Source of the DNA: Globisporangium splendens
Taxonomy: Eukaryota > Oomycota > Peronosporomycetes > Pythiales > Pythiaceae
DNA: 64,000 nucleotides
Direction of reading: 5' to 3'
NCBI GenBank assembly: GCA_006386115.1
Contig: VFIW01000093.1
Coordinates: 160,342-224,341 of the forward strand
Part shown: piece after piece, positions 24,555-35,864 of the stretch
Numbering within the stretch: the stretch's first letter is position 1
Layout: every line of letters starts with the position of its first letter
Translations under genes and position numbers: made by a program
The notes under the pieces: model-generated
The model's input: the letters and a program-made list of their open reading frames with translations, nothing else
Databases searched by the model: none
Told to the model about the DNA's origin: nothing

Positions 24555-25004
24555 TTACGTCGTCGGGAATCGAGAGGACGACGCCGACGTCTTTATGAGC
24601 TGCTTCTGTGACGACAGTGACGATGATGCTGGCGATGCTGAGCTTTTCAACAGCGCCATCAGTTTCACGAGTTCTCTCTGCACAAGGCAGTCAAGGTCGC
24701 TGTCGCATTTCATGCCGAATGAGGCTTTTGATACTTGATTTGATGCTTTGGTAGCAGCGACTAGCGTCTTGTGCAAGTTGTGCACTGCAGACTGCAGTAG
24801 TGCAGACACCTGGAGCAAGTTCCGATACTCTTTGGCCGTCCATAGTCGCTGGAAGAGAAGCAGAATCTCCAGTGCCAATTGAAGGTTCCGACTCGTCGAT
24901 GTCACGCTACTGCAAGTGCTGCTGGCCTGCTCTAAAGTTGGTATCAAGACTCGCAGCACCACTGCCTTCATGTGATGAAACGACTTGGCGAAACGCTGGA
25001 GCAT
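24555..25004 (-). CDS. Helical C-terminal extension or separate small ORF (149 aa)
   Basis: This frame is the same as that of the gene just upstream (25020-26087) and is separated from it by one TGA (25020-25022) and five codons. It is helical (RFAKSFHHMKAVVLRVLIPTLEQ, LQLALEILLLFQRLW) and ends in a Ser-rich tail. It may be the true C-terminus of the upstream protein behind a nonsense mutation, a read-through product or a sequencing error. An independent gene starting 15 bp after a same-strand stop is less likely. No known domain. Confidence 0.4.
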   Translation of the reverse strand: MLQRFAKSFHHMKAVVLRVLIPTLEQASSTCSSVTSTSRNLQLALEILLLFQRLWTAKEYRNLLQVSALLQSAVHNLHKTLVAATKASNQVSKASFGMKCDSDLDCLVQRELVKLMALLKSSASPASSSLSSQKQLIKTSASSSRFPTT

Positions 25005-25019
25005 GGCGTCCGCACTGCT

Positions 25020-26087
25020 TCATTGCCGGATCACGCGGACAATCTCAAGAATCGTGCAATCGCACGTAGATGATGCAGTAGTGGTGTTTGCAGCAGCGTG
25101 ATCCTGTGGTTCATGCGTGTCAATGTGGTAATGTTTGTTCATGGCGTCGCAGAAATGGCGCAGCAAATCGTGTCGTTCCAGTAATTGGTGTGCGAGAGCG
25201 TCGAGACCGCCCGCATGCCCGAGTTCGTCAGGCACCGCGAACATGTACGTGAACAGCACCGCATACTCGTACATGATCGCATGATCTGTAGCGTATTTCT
25301 CAACAAGAAGCACAAACCATGGCTTGATCCCTTCTTCTTTCCTGAGCAAAAAGAGCCCCGAAACCGCGCTCGAAGTGTGCTGTTGAAGCTGAAGCCGACA
25401 CGTTTGCAGCCACACACTCGTATCGCATGGCTTTCCCAGAAAGACTGCAAATGTGGATAGAAGACGCGACACAATAGCTTCACCGGGTGCAAATGATAGT
25501 GCATTTTTGTCTTCGACGAGCGACTGGAGTCGTGGTGACGCATAGATGGTGACCACCACGCGCATCGCTGCGACGACCATCATGCCGTTTTGGTTTTGTA
25601 TCTGGACGAAGCGGTCGATGGTGTGGAGCATTTCGTGGATGAGTTTCTGCGCCGGTTTGGCTTGCAGCACGTGGTGCTCATTGTTGCGCAGCAGCGCTTC
25701 GTACGCGTGTAGCGACGTCAGGAGCATGCGCGAGGATGCCGGGTGCGCGGATCGAAGCTCGCACACGTCTGCCCAGAGCGCCAAACGTCCGACTTGGCAT
25801 TGGAACCGGAGCGACGCATTGCAACCGAGTGCGAGCACGCGGCACCAATACCATTGGATCTCTTCCTGGTTCAAGTGCATTTGCATAAGCTCTTGCAGGA
25901 ACTTCGCCGTGGTCTCTAGACTCAGCAACGCATCGACCAGCAGCTGGATCTGCGGATGATCGTCAAGGAGATCATGCGTTTGCACGAGACACGTGTGCAC
26001 GCGCTGTGGATCTGTTGCATGCTCGCGCATGACGTCCAGTATCTGGGAAAACTGCTGCTTGACATTGCCCGCACCACTTGGCTTCAT
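25020..26087 (-). CDS. Unknown all-helical protein (355 aa)
   Basis: I do not recognise this gene. It is rich in Leu, His and Gln with repeated amphipathic helices (LLVDALLSLETTAKFLQELMQMH, KLIHEMLHTIDRFVQIQ), resembling an armadillo/HEAT-like solenoid. The first in-frame ATG is at 26087. The frame is open about 25 codons further upstream and looks coding there (VLFSLKRVLLDLAAFHIP), so a non-ATG start or an unseen first exon is possible. It is divergent from CDC14, sharing a spacer of at most 177 bp. An in-frame TGA ends it at 25020, but the helical reading continues beyond (see 24555-25004). Confidence 0.65.
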   Translation of the reverse strand: MKPSGAGNVKQQFSQILDVMREHATDPQRVHTCLVQTHDLLDDHPQIQLLVDALLSLETTAKFLQELMQMHLNQEEIQWYWCRVLALGCNASLRFQCQVGRLALWADVCELRSAHPASSRMLLTSLHAYEALLRNNEHHVLQAKPAQKLIHEMLHTIDRFVQIQNQNGMMVVAAMRVVVTIYASPRLQSLVEDKNALSFAPGEAIVSRLLSTFAVFLGKPCDTSVWLQTCRLQLQQHTSSAVSGLFLLRKEEGIKPWFVLLVEKYATDHAIMYEYAVLFTYMFAVPDELGHAGGLDALAHQLLERHDLLRHFCDAMNKHYHIDTHEPQDHAAANTTTASSTCDCTILEIVRVIRQ

Positions 26088-26264
26088 TTTGCGTGAAGGT
26101 ATGTGAAATGCCGCCAAGTCGAGGAGCACTCGCTTGAGCGAAAATAGGACGAGTTTCAAGCATGCAGGCAGTTACGCATGGCCAGCAAAGTGCAGCTGTC
26201 TCGTTGAGCATCCGCATTCTGAATCCATTCCAAGTCAGTTGACGGCGTTCCTGCAAATGCAAAA

Positions 26265-27890
26265 ATGGTAGCAGCAGAGGAGACATCGGTGCCTCCTCCA
26301 CTGTACGATCGTGTCGCTGTGATCCCTGGAAAGTTGGAGTATGCTGCGACCTCACAGACCACGACAACGTCACCACCAACAGTGTCGAAGACTGACTCCC
26401 AAGGAAAGGAATTGTACGTGTGCATCGATGACGAACTCGTCTACGCGCGGTTTTTCGCCGACTTTGGGCCGTTGAATCTCGCGCAGACCGTGCGCTTTTG
26501 CAACGACATGCACCAGAAGCAGCGCGACTTTGCGGCAGCAAACGATTCGGATTCTCCATACGCCACGACGAGCATCGTGGTGTACAGCAGCGAACATCCG
26601 CACAAGCGCGCCAATGCAATGACACTGCTAGCATTGTACTTGGTGATTGTGCACAAGTGCACACCAGAGCAAGCGGTGGCGCGATCCCAGTCGGTACGCT
26701 CACCCTTCGGGTTCCGTGATGCCGCCTACGGGATCTGCACGTTCTTCATCACGATGCTCGACTGCGCACGCGCGGTGCACAAGGTTAAGAGTTGTTTATA
26801 TTGGTCCATTGCGATTGATATGTTGAGATTAATTCGCGATTTTGCATCTTGCAGGCGATCCAGAGCGGGATATGGAGCCTCGAGACGTTTTCGCTCTCCG
26901 AGTACGAGTATTACGACCAACTGCAGCATGGCGATCTCAATTGGATCATTCCGGGCAAGCTCATCGCGTTCAGTGGACCTCAACGAGAGCGAACAGCGCT
27001 CGATGTACCCGGTAAACCGACAGCGACGACGCTGCTGGCGCAGGATTACGCCAAGGTGTTTCAGGAGTTGGGCGTCACGTGTGTCGTGCGCTTCAATGAA
27101 CCATCGACGTACGACCGCAAAGCATTTCTCTACGCGGGCATTCAGCATGTACGTCCCGGTACTTTGATCCGTAGATGCTGATTTACATATCTCTGACTCC
27201 ATTTTTCATTTATTCGTTTGTGTGGATGCAGCTGGATCTGCAGTATCCTGATGACGGCAACCCACCAGATGAGATCCTCTACAAGTTCCTTCGAGTACGT
27301 TATACGCACACATATCCTTTGTTTCTAAGCAGACTCCATCGATATTAATTCCATTGCATATAAAATAGACGTGTGAGCGGGAAACGGGGGCTGTCGCGGT
27401 GCATTGCAAGGCGGGGCTGGGACGCACCGGCACGAATATCGCAGCGTATCTGATGAAAAACTACAAATTCGCGGCGCGCGAAGCGATCGCGTGGTGTCGG
27501 ATCTGCCGCCCGGGGAGCATCGCGGGTCCGCAACAGCACTATTTGACCGTGAAGCAGCGAGAGTTGTTTCAACTCACGCCCTTCGATACGATCACCGTGG
27601 AGAAAGAGGCGAGTGAGAGTGCTGGTTTACGGCGCAAGACCAAGAAGAAACAGAACAATGTTGACGCTTTTGGTTCATCAGACCAACAACGAGGCTCGTC
27701 GGCGTACTCGACGGCTCAGCGCATTGTCCGCGATCGAGACAAGCAGCTTCTGCGGCATGTGAGCAAACGCAGTCGCCGATCCACATCGCTCGCTCCACTG
27801 GTGCAACAGTCAAAGCCCGAACATCGACAGGCTTCACGCACCTCTTCCTTCCCCACACAAACTGCATGTTCTGCTCTCAAAGGACGGTGA
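26265..27890 (+). CDS. CDC14: CDC14-type dual-specificity protein phosphatase (465 aa, four exons)
   Basis: Exons 26265-26783, 26855-27148, 27232-27294 and 27369-27890 join in frame; all introns are GT-AG, 71-83 bp, phase 0. The product has the CDC14 N-terminal domain ([27 protein letters not shown]), the linker with [16 protein letters not shown], and a phosphatase domain with [29 protein letters not shown] and the signature [11 protein letters not shown], giving Cys305 as nucleophile and Arg311 as phosphate binder. [11 protein letters not shown] follows. The C-terminal 110 residues are basic and disordered. CDC14 removes proline-directed phosphates placed by CDKs in mitosis and cytokinesis; in oomycetes it has been linked to sporulation and flagellar basal bodies. 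The length and motifs fit an active enzyme. Confidence 0.95.
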
Positions 27891-28294
27891 TGCAGTCTAC
27901 TTGATGAGCCAATCAGCAAATGTAAAATGGACATGAGTTGTGATGAAAGCCAAGCTTGTTCGGTCAAAAATAATCTTTATTAGAAATCCTTCCATATGGG
28001 AGATATACTCACGTTGTGCAATAACATACAGTGTGTCCAAGGTCGGTCCGCTCTCAAGTCGTCATCATCCCCACTGAGAACCGAGCATCAATGCAATTGA
28101 CGCCCGACGCTCAGCTTATACTTAAATCTCGCTCCTTTTTTCGTTCTCGTTTCTTGTCATTCTCTTCTTTCAGTGCTTCCAAACAGGGGGAAATCCCACC
28201 TGCCTATCAGCACCAATAGCTTCACTCGACCTCTCTTGAACGGCGCCTTGCTGCTTCATTTATCCGGTGGTTCGTCTTCCCTTGGCTTCCCCAC
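27891..28294. other. Spacer between CDC14 and the pseudogene
   Basis: Presumed 3' flanks of two converging loci; nothing else seen. Confidence 0.6.
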
Positions 28295-29609
28295 CTACAC
28301 TCGTATTTTCGACCCTAGATAGGGAACATGGCTCAGGACGTACACGGTTGCCCCCTTCACCGTGCCGTATGTCGACGACGACACGTTCACGACCTGAGTC
28401 GTCGTGTAGTCCTTGACATTGACCACCGTGTGGTACGCTGCGGACGACACGTTCGAGATCGTCGACGTCGTGTAGTTCTTGGCCTTCACGACGCCGCTGA
28501 CAGTCGTGCTCACGACAGCCGAGACCGTCGACGTGCCCTTGGACGCGACGATCGACGCAGTGTCCACGACGTCGTCCTTCTTCTTGAGCACGTACTGCTG
28601 GCCTACAAAGAGCTTGGTCACGGCCGTCGAGATGGTCGCGTCCACCTTGTTGTCAGCGTGTCCAGCACTGGCACAAGGTATTGCTGGTCAATGTCGTGCA
28701 AGCTCTTGCCGCTCACTGTCTTGAGCACCAAGTTTGCACTGGATCACCGAGACGAGCCAGTCGCGACACAACGCGGAAGCTCGTCGCGTAGCCGTACACG
28801 TTCTTGGTCGTGTCGTAGTAGTACGACACGCGCCGTGGAACCACGGTCGGTGAGTTCTGGCGCTGCCAAAGCGCTTGGTGGGGTGATAATTTGCAGGTGC
28901 CTTGGCCGTCTGCGCACCCTTTGGCGCCTCCTTCGGCGACCAGACTGCGCGCTGACAAACACCTTCACAACCGTTGGCGGTGTGTGCCCACTCGTGAAAC
29001 GTAATGATCTTTCCGACATTCCGTCAAACGAACGACGCGAGCTTCAACTCGTTCACGATCAAGGGCTTCTTGCCCTTGCCCTGCGTGTAGACTTCCAGGA
29101 CAGCGTCATCTTCTTCGTTGACGGCCTTCAGGTCAAAAGTCGAGCTTCTGTTCCACATTCGCATCGTGGTGGCCCTTGCTATTACTTGGTATGCTTCTCA
29201 ATGCCGCCGATCACGAACTTGACATTGTGGTCTTTGGGCTTTGCTTCACTATCTGGTGTAGCGACACTTCTATGCGATGCACTGTTCATTCAGAAAAAAA
29301 AAACACACACACACAGACCCATCACAGTTAGCATCACTTCCAGAACTTCCAAAAACACAAGAGTATCTTTCGATCCAACAGAGGGAAGACGACGAAAAAA
29401 AACGCGCGCTGGAACTCGGATCCGCGACAGTGACGGTCCAATGCAAAAGCAACGGAACACAGACAACGATCTATCCCGCAACTCAAAAAGCCATCATCAC
29501 CCGCCTCACATCCAACCAGCATCCGCGTGCGTCTGTCATGTGCCCAATCTGCAATGCAGGGCATGCAAAGTCGCGTACCAGTGATCGCAAGCGTGCCGGT
29601 CAACACCAT
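28295..29609 (-). pseudogene. Decayed third copy of the unknown repeat-bearing gene
   Basis: Read on the minus strand, it starts at 29609 with the same MVLTGTLAIT exon 1 as the other copies, then carries recognisable pieces in shifting frames ([23 protein letters not shown] near 28800). It ends with an intact 116-codon C-terminal frame (28645-28295) containing TTQVVNVSSSTYGTVKGA and SHVPYLGSKIR. One-base deletions against the intact copy are visible near 28655 (one G lost in a GACACGCTGGACAAC-like stretch) and near 28740. These break the frame. The C-terminal repeats still match the intact copy well, so the decay is fairly recent. Confidence 0.85.
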
Positions 29610-29729
29610 CGCTTCCACTCCCACGAACGGCGCGCGTCTTCCAACGGCGCCTCTACGCAGGAGCTTGGTTTCTGGAGTCCCCCCTCTCGCTTGAGCTGCT
29701 GTGTTTTTACCGAATGAGCACTGGAATGC

Positions 29730-29745
29730 AAATTGGAAAATGAAC
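29730..29745 (-). promoter_or_regulatory. Inr/FPR-like element of the pseudogene
   Basis: On the minus strand 15 of 16 bases match GCTCATTYYNCAWTTT, and GCATTCCAGTGC follows as in the intact copies. The promoter has outlasted the reading frame. Confidence 0.65.
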
Positions 29746-32327
29746 AAAGCCAACTGTGGCGAATACAGGGAATACGGCAACAAACTAACATGACAATCAC
29801 TCTCCAAGAGTCTCTCTTTCCCCTCTCTTTTTCCTTTGTTTCTCGTGGCGGTTTGAGGTTTTATCGGGTCACTACGCTGGTTGGTGCATATCTTGGGAGT
29901 TTGTGTTTGCCACCTGTTGTATGGATACGAGACAGGAACACACTTCAACATCCCTTTTTTTATTCGGACTCCACACACACACATAAAAAAAACCTTGAGG
30001 GACGTAAACGGTGCGATCTTTTGCCGCTTGCTTACTCTTTGAACCGAGCAAAGCGAAAAACCTCACTGCGCGTCTTCTTTCTGTAACGCATCTTGTGCAC
30101 AGAAACACTGTGGGTTTTATACAGCAGCGAGCTCCAAAGAAAAAGATCGCGCATCTCAATCGAGAGGGAGACGGGACAAACAACAGTCTTGACATGGATC
30201 GGTGACGTTGCGCGCGTCACAACTGCCACTAACTCGTTAAAAACCATGTACCGTAGAGATAAATCACCAAAAAAGGATCTAGGAAAGTTTAGTGTGAGGG
30301 CGGAAGAAGAGGAATCATGGGGGCAAACAACAACACAGACTTGGGTGCGCTGTCCTCCACGTGTGTTCGTACTGTATCTGAGCCTCAAATTTTGGTGCTG
30401 CTGTCCACTTTTCGCGTGCGTATGCCCAGTGTTCAGTACGGTATCTTTCTTCTTGTGGCTCGCTTTCAACGAGGAACGCGGAAGAAGCTGCCTGAAGCAA
30501 TGCTTCCACGTCCTCTTTTTCATCTGGATGTCGGTGAATACCGTAGAAAGGATCGCATTGCGACGTGCGTGTTTTCGCCATTCTCACAACATTGTCGAGC
30601 GTTTTTTTCTCACTGACGACTCTCTTTCTCTCTCCGTGCATACAAGTATCCTGTTGTCCGCATTGAAGAGCTTCGTTCTCGTCAGATGAGGACGAAAAGA
30701 CCAGCGGTGGACTTCAACGAAGACGATGGGATCAACACGAAAAAAATAGAAGCTTTTTGGTGAAGGGCGGAAGAAACCAAAGACAAGCGCGCTCAGAAAC
30801 CAAGATTCCTCCTTTCCCGCCAGGATAGCCGCGTTTGGATTGTGCAGAGGCAAAAAGCAGCCAGTCAGCCAGCCACACACACGGTATCCCGACGCATGTG
30901 CCTCCGCAGCTGAAGCAAGTACTGAATGCATGCGCATCTGCACAGCAAAAGTGATGACGACACATGCGTCGAGAAAGAAAGAAAATCCCTTGACAAAAAT
31001 AGTGGCTTGGCGATGCGTATCCAAATCAAGACCATGAATCCAGTAATCGCCGTTATCTAGTTTCGTTCTTTCTTCCCTGTCTGCTGAATTTGGCCACTTT
31101 GATTTCGCCAAGAGGAGAGATGCAAGGCAGCCAAGACCACCATGCGCTATGCACGATCAGTAAGCCTCCTGCATGAATGAATGGTGCATTCGAAGTGCGC
31201 GTTACAGAACGCAGTTGCCTTCCACCGAGCGTTTCTCAGATCGAGCAAGCAGGACCACTGGTGCCTGCTGGTTGGTCCCACCTCCTCGTTTCTGCCCGCT
31301 GGAGCTGATCAAACTGCTTGGTGGGTGAGGTGGGGTCTCCCAGTCAGTCAGTCATTCCGGTCCCTCGCCAGCCAACTGCGCCGATGTGTCTCGCAGCGTC
31401 ACGGTCATTTCAGATTGAGGTTTTTTTTGCTGTCATGGGATCCACCCAATAGGTGAGATCTTTTGGCTCGAGGAGATCAGTCGGAAACCTCTCTCTCTCG
31501 AGTGATGGGGTGAGGCGCGCGGCACCTGCGCCGACGAAGTGCAAAGACACACTCCTAGTCCGACTCTCGTGGCCGGCATTCGATAAAGCAGCGCGAGCCA
31601 ATCAACTAGACCACCTCGACTGTGATAACATGCGCGTGCTCCTGCATCATGTTGACGGCGGCTAGCATGGCAACTGCGCTGCTGTGGCATACTCAAGAAA
31701 ACAAATTTCGATCCGCGTGGATGCAGCAGCATTGCAACGTAGCGTGTCAGGAGTGTTGTACCTGTGGATGGATCCGATTCGAAAAATATGAGAAAAAAAA
31801 GACACGCACACGCCATGCACATGCAGTCTTGCTGGGCATGCGGATAGATTTGTTTGTTTTATTTTTGGTTTCTGGTTCTCCAGCAACATCGCCACGTCAT
31901 CATGAGAGCTTCTCCCAAAGTGATGATTCCCACCCGCGATGACAGCGCCGACGACGCCACTTTCCAAATCACCAGCATAGAGAGAACCTGAAGCTACATT
32001 TGTACCGGTACGTTACACTGTTCTCTGTAATCCACAAGCGCATGAGCTTGCAGGGTCTCGTCAATGACAGTGTTCCAAAGCGCTCGCTGTACCATAAGCA
32101 GAGAGAACTTCACGACGTCCTCATGTGCACCGTACCGTATTCGCCTCCTGCGCCAGCACAATGAGTGATGCGGCTGCATAACCGATGTTTTCTTCTTCTG
32201 CGTTGGTGCTGACCTCAGTGCATCACTTTGCGAGTTCACGTTGCCATTGCAGTTGTTCCTCAAGGAAAAGAAGCCTCAAGAAACAACCACATTGAGAATG
32301 CGTGACAGAAGCGTCGAGAGCCAGAAA
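29746..32327. other. Gene-poor spacer
   Basis: Frames of up to 198 codons exist, but they are Cys/Phe/Arg-rich without domain signals and overlap on both strands; I accept none. The right end is the boundary of the second copy of the segmental repeat. Confidence 0.55.
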
Positions 32328-35059
32328 ATAAGCGTTTTTATATGGTCGCGGTTCACGTTCATCCTCGCGATTCTTTATTGTAAACTGTGGTGTAAACCGA
32401 TTATGACGCTGTGCAACTGGTTGTGCACAGCACCACCATGCTGCGGAAATTTAGGGGGAGAGAACCACAACGTCGAATTCATCGGTTTCATTTCCTTTTC
32501 GACGTGCAGGAAGCTTTCTTGACTATGATGCTCTTGTGCTGGTGCAAAGCTGGTCGCGCACCAGGAGGAGCGCTTGCCACGAACGGAACTTTAAGTGAGG
32601 CTGCAGAGCATATATGGACAACGTCGAGTTCCGAGTCATTTTCTTTTTTTGCTTGCTGGTTTGACGAGAACTCGTCGAGAGCGCGCTTCTCTGTCGCAAC
32701 GTGCTGTGCAGTAAAGTGGTAATGACGCTGCTTGCTGGTGCAATGTGGTCATGCACCGGCAGCGAGCGTAGTCGAACCGAGGAACGCCGGGACCGTCACA
32801 GCGTCGGGAACGCACCAGTTTCATTTTCTCATGGCAGGAAAAACGGTTTCGTCGCTGTGGCGGTGGGGAAGCAAACACACACAGAGCCGACTAAATGAAG
32901 AGACGATCACTGCGTTTTTATATTCAAATGGTCCTGGAGCGATGCGCGAACGAATCGAATACACATGCTGATGCACTAGGCGCTTCAGCCAATGCTTCCC
33001 AGTCGCGCCTCGAACTTGACGAAGCTCTTAGTTTGTCTGCTCTCTGTGGTCCCTGCTCCATTGCGTTTGAAATAACAGTGTGAGAGTGTCCTTCTGGACG
33101 AGCATTGGAATATCGCAGGCAACCATGACGGAGGGCATCTGATTAGATGAGGAATGCACACTTTGGAGCGCCGAGAGTCTGTTTCCTTGCATCAGGGGGA
33201 CGATGCAAGACGCATTCCTTCCTTTCCTCCTTCACGACTTTCCTCATGAGCTCAACAAACAGCCATGCCCGCAGAAAATGGAAACAATGTTGTCTTCGTA
33301 TCGTAGCAATCATGAGCAGGTATTTGCATCCATCTTCAAAATACATTGATGCAATTTCTCTACACAAAATGCCCATCTAACAACTTTAATAAGGGTTTTG
33401 GCAGCAGCCTTCTTCGATCTGTGGACCACACCGAACGAAGGAGACGAGTGACGCACAGCACGTCGTCCTGCACTGAGCCTCAGCTTTTTGTGTCCTGAAC
33501 CGCGTGCAAGTGCACCGCGTCCAGTTGTGCCTGCTAAACCACCCGCCCACACGCTCTTGTGCGAGGCACAGACGCAGTGTAGTGGTACTCAATCTTGTTT
33601 TTTAGTCCGATGCACAAGTGTGACAGGCACGCGTGAACCCATGGCTTGCTCGCTGCTTTCTTTCCCTCTTGTTGCGAGGCGAATGGACAGTTCAAAAGCG
33701 CATCCCACTGTCGTCCCCCACGACTTCCATATTACGTTCTTCGCCTTCTGAAATGAGTAAACTATCATTTCGGTTCATATTGAATCATAAAACACAAATG
33801 CAATCCCACAATGCGTGCACAAGAATCAAACACATCGTACTTAATGAATATATCTATTTATGAAGGCTGTTGCCAACAGAGGTATTATCCAAGCGGAAAC
33901 ATGTCAAATGACGCGCCCGACACACTCCAGCGCATCGGCCAATGACGACGCCACCACGCGCGCACGCATGCCGCTTCCATAGTCTCGAAGGAAGGCTTCC
34001 ATACACTACGCTCCATACAGTCTGTATGCGCATGCGGTCTCAGTGTTCTCTGCTTTTCCCGCTCGCCATACAAAAAGCCAAAGACACGGCGCTGCCCATC
34101 GCTCATTCTTCAATTTGCATACTCCAGTGCACATTCGACAAAGAGAAAGCAACCAGCTACAAACCAGCAAAAGAACAATGGTGTTGACCGGCACGCTCGC
34201 GATTACAGGTGCGCTGCTGCTACAGCGTTGTTTTCTCCGTGCTACATGAGAGTTCTCACGTACGTTTTTGGTTTTTGTTTGGTGCAATAGTGCACCGCAT
34301 TGATGTGACGCTCCCACCTGCCGCGGACGACAAGCCGCAGGCGCCAAAGGACCACAACATCAAGTTCCTCATTGGCGGCGTCGAGAAGCACACCAAGTAC
34401 AGCAAGGGCCACCACGACGCCGACGTCGAGCAGAAGCTCAACTTGTATGTTTATTTGTGTGTCTATGTGGCGCGAGTGAATGCTTCCGCAGCTCTTGGGA
34501 AGGGATCAGTTAAACTGACTGGATCATTTATTTATTTGTTTGTTTGTGTACAGTGAGTTGGTGAATGTCGACGAAGCCGAAGGCGCCGTGCTTGAGATCC
34601 ACACCCACAACAAGAACAAGAAGCCGCTGATCGTCAACAAGTTGCCGCTCGCGACGTTCATCGATGGTATGTCCGAGAAGACCATCACGTTTACGAGCGG
34701 TCACGAGAAGCCGACGGTCGTGAAGGTGTTCATCAGCGCCGTGTGGTCGCCAAAGGATGCGCCGCCAAAGACTGCGGCGCCAGTGGGCGTCAGCGAGCCT
34801 CAGACCTCGTTGGCGGTGTATGAGGCCCACCGCCCGTGGTTCGCGCGCGTGTCGTACTACTACGACACGACCAAGAACGTGTACAGCTACACGACGAGCT
34901 TCCGCGTCGTGTCCAAGTTGGCTCGTTTCGGTGAGTCGAGCGCCAACGTCGTGCTCCAGAAGGTGAGCGGCAAGAGCCTGCACGACATTGACCAGCAATA
35001 CCTCGTGCCAGTGCTGGACACGCTGGACAACAAGGTGGACGCGACCATCTCGACGGTCG
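32328..35059. repeat. Segmental direct repeat, copy 2
   Basis: Matches 1-2704 in the same orientation, about 32.3 kb apart. Left of 32328 the sequence can only be compared with the unseen DNA before the window. Right of 35059 this copy continues as the intact gene while copy 1 is interrupted. Confidence 0.93.
34101..34116 (+). promoter_or_regulatory. Oomycete Inr/FPR core promoter element
   Basis: Perfect match to GCTCATTYYNCAWTTT, 61 bp before the ATG at 34178; identical to the element in copy 1. Confidence 0.8.
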
Positions 35060-35385
35060 TGACCAAGTTGCTCGCTGGCCAGCAGTACGTGCTCAAGAAG
35101 AAGGACGACGTCGTGGACACTGCGTCGATCGTCGCGTCCAAGGGCACGTCGTCGGTCTCGGCCGTTGTTGGTACGACCGTCAGCGGCGTCGTCAAGGTCA
35201 AGGACTACACGACGACCCAGGTCGTGAACGCGTCGTCGGCGGCGTACAGCACCGTGGTGACCGTCAAGGACTACACGACGACCCAGGTCGTGAACGTGTC
35301 GTCGTCGACGTACGGCACCGTCAAGGGCGCGACCTTCTACGTCCTGAGCCACGTGCCATACCTCGGGACCAAGATCCGTGCCTAA
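34178..35385 (+). CDS. Unknown conserved protein, intact copy (338 aa, three exons)
   Basis: Exons 34178-34208, 34291-34444 and 34554-35385 join in frame with GT-AG introns of 82 and 109 bp. The first half has KFLIGGVEKHTKYSKGHHD, ELVNVDEAEGAVLEIHTHNK and [19 protein letters not shown]. The second half (from about residue 215) is a long amphipathic stretch with two 22-residue repeats (VKDYTTTQVVNxSSxxYxTV), followed by SHVPYLG near the end. Such 11/22-residue periodicity is typical of lipid-surface helices in perilipins and apolipoproteins, so a lipid-droplet or membrane-surface role is possible; this is inference only. There is no signal peptide or Cys-rich domain. The start is set by the Inr 61 bp upstream. 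Three copies exist in this window; only this one is complete. Confidence 0.85.
35197..35328 (+). repeat. 66 bp tandem repeat in coding sequence
   Basis: Two 66 bp units (35197-35262, 35263-35328) encode 22-residue repeats beginning VKDYTTTQVVN. More diverged units precede them. Confidence 0.85.
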
Positions 35386-35864
35386 GCGACGCGCAGCATG
35401 ACGACAAGACCTGACTAATAAGAAATTTTGAGTGGAACACCTGACTGATATCGATATGGGAAAAAGGTTGTGCGGTTCACAGCGAGCGAGCGAGGATGAG
35501 AAGCGCGGGCGAACCAACGAGCGTTCTCATTGTGCAGAACGTGTTGTACAGAGCGATAACCTATCCTGATAATGTGCTTTTGTTTGTTTTCATGCATCCG
35601 CTTTTCGATCTTTCTTTCTGGTCTTAGTAACTTTGTCGAGCCACTTCGTACTTGCTTTCGAAGAGCTCATCTCATGAAGTTGAAGATTCACACAATGAAG
35701 AGCGCCATTCGTTTTTAGGATATGCACACTTTATGCTGCTTTTCATTCACACGAAACAGTTTTCATATATATACATTTCTCTTTTCTTCATACAGATCCC
35801 CATTCAAGACGCGTGCACTATCCACTGCGCAATCGAAAGCAATAATCAAGGCAACTAAAGCTAA
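35386..35864. other. Convergent spacer
   Basis: 3' flanks of the unknown gene and the Rab-like gene; AT-richer than the coding DNA, no gene seen. Confidence 0.65.

Noticed and set aside
24471..24614. 47-codon Arg-rich plus-strand ORF (MAEEGGASLSRVRRR...)
   Set aside because: Too short to support by itself, and it partly overlaps the minus-strand helical frame.
30093..30689. 198-codon plus-strand frame
   Set aside because: Cys/Phe/Arg-rich, no domain, and overlapping competing frames on the other strand.
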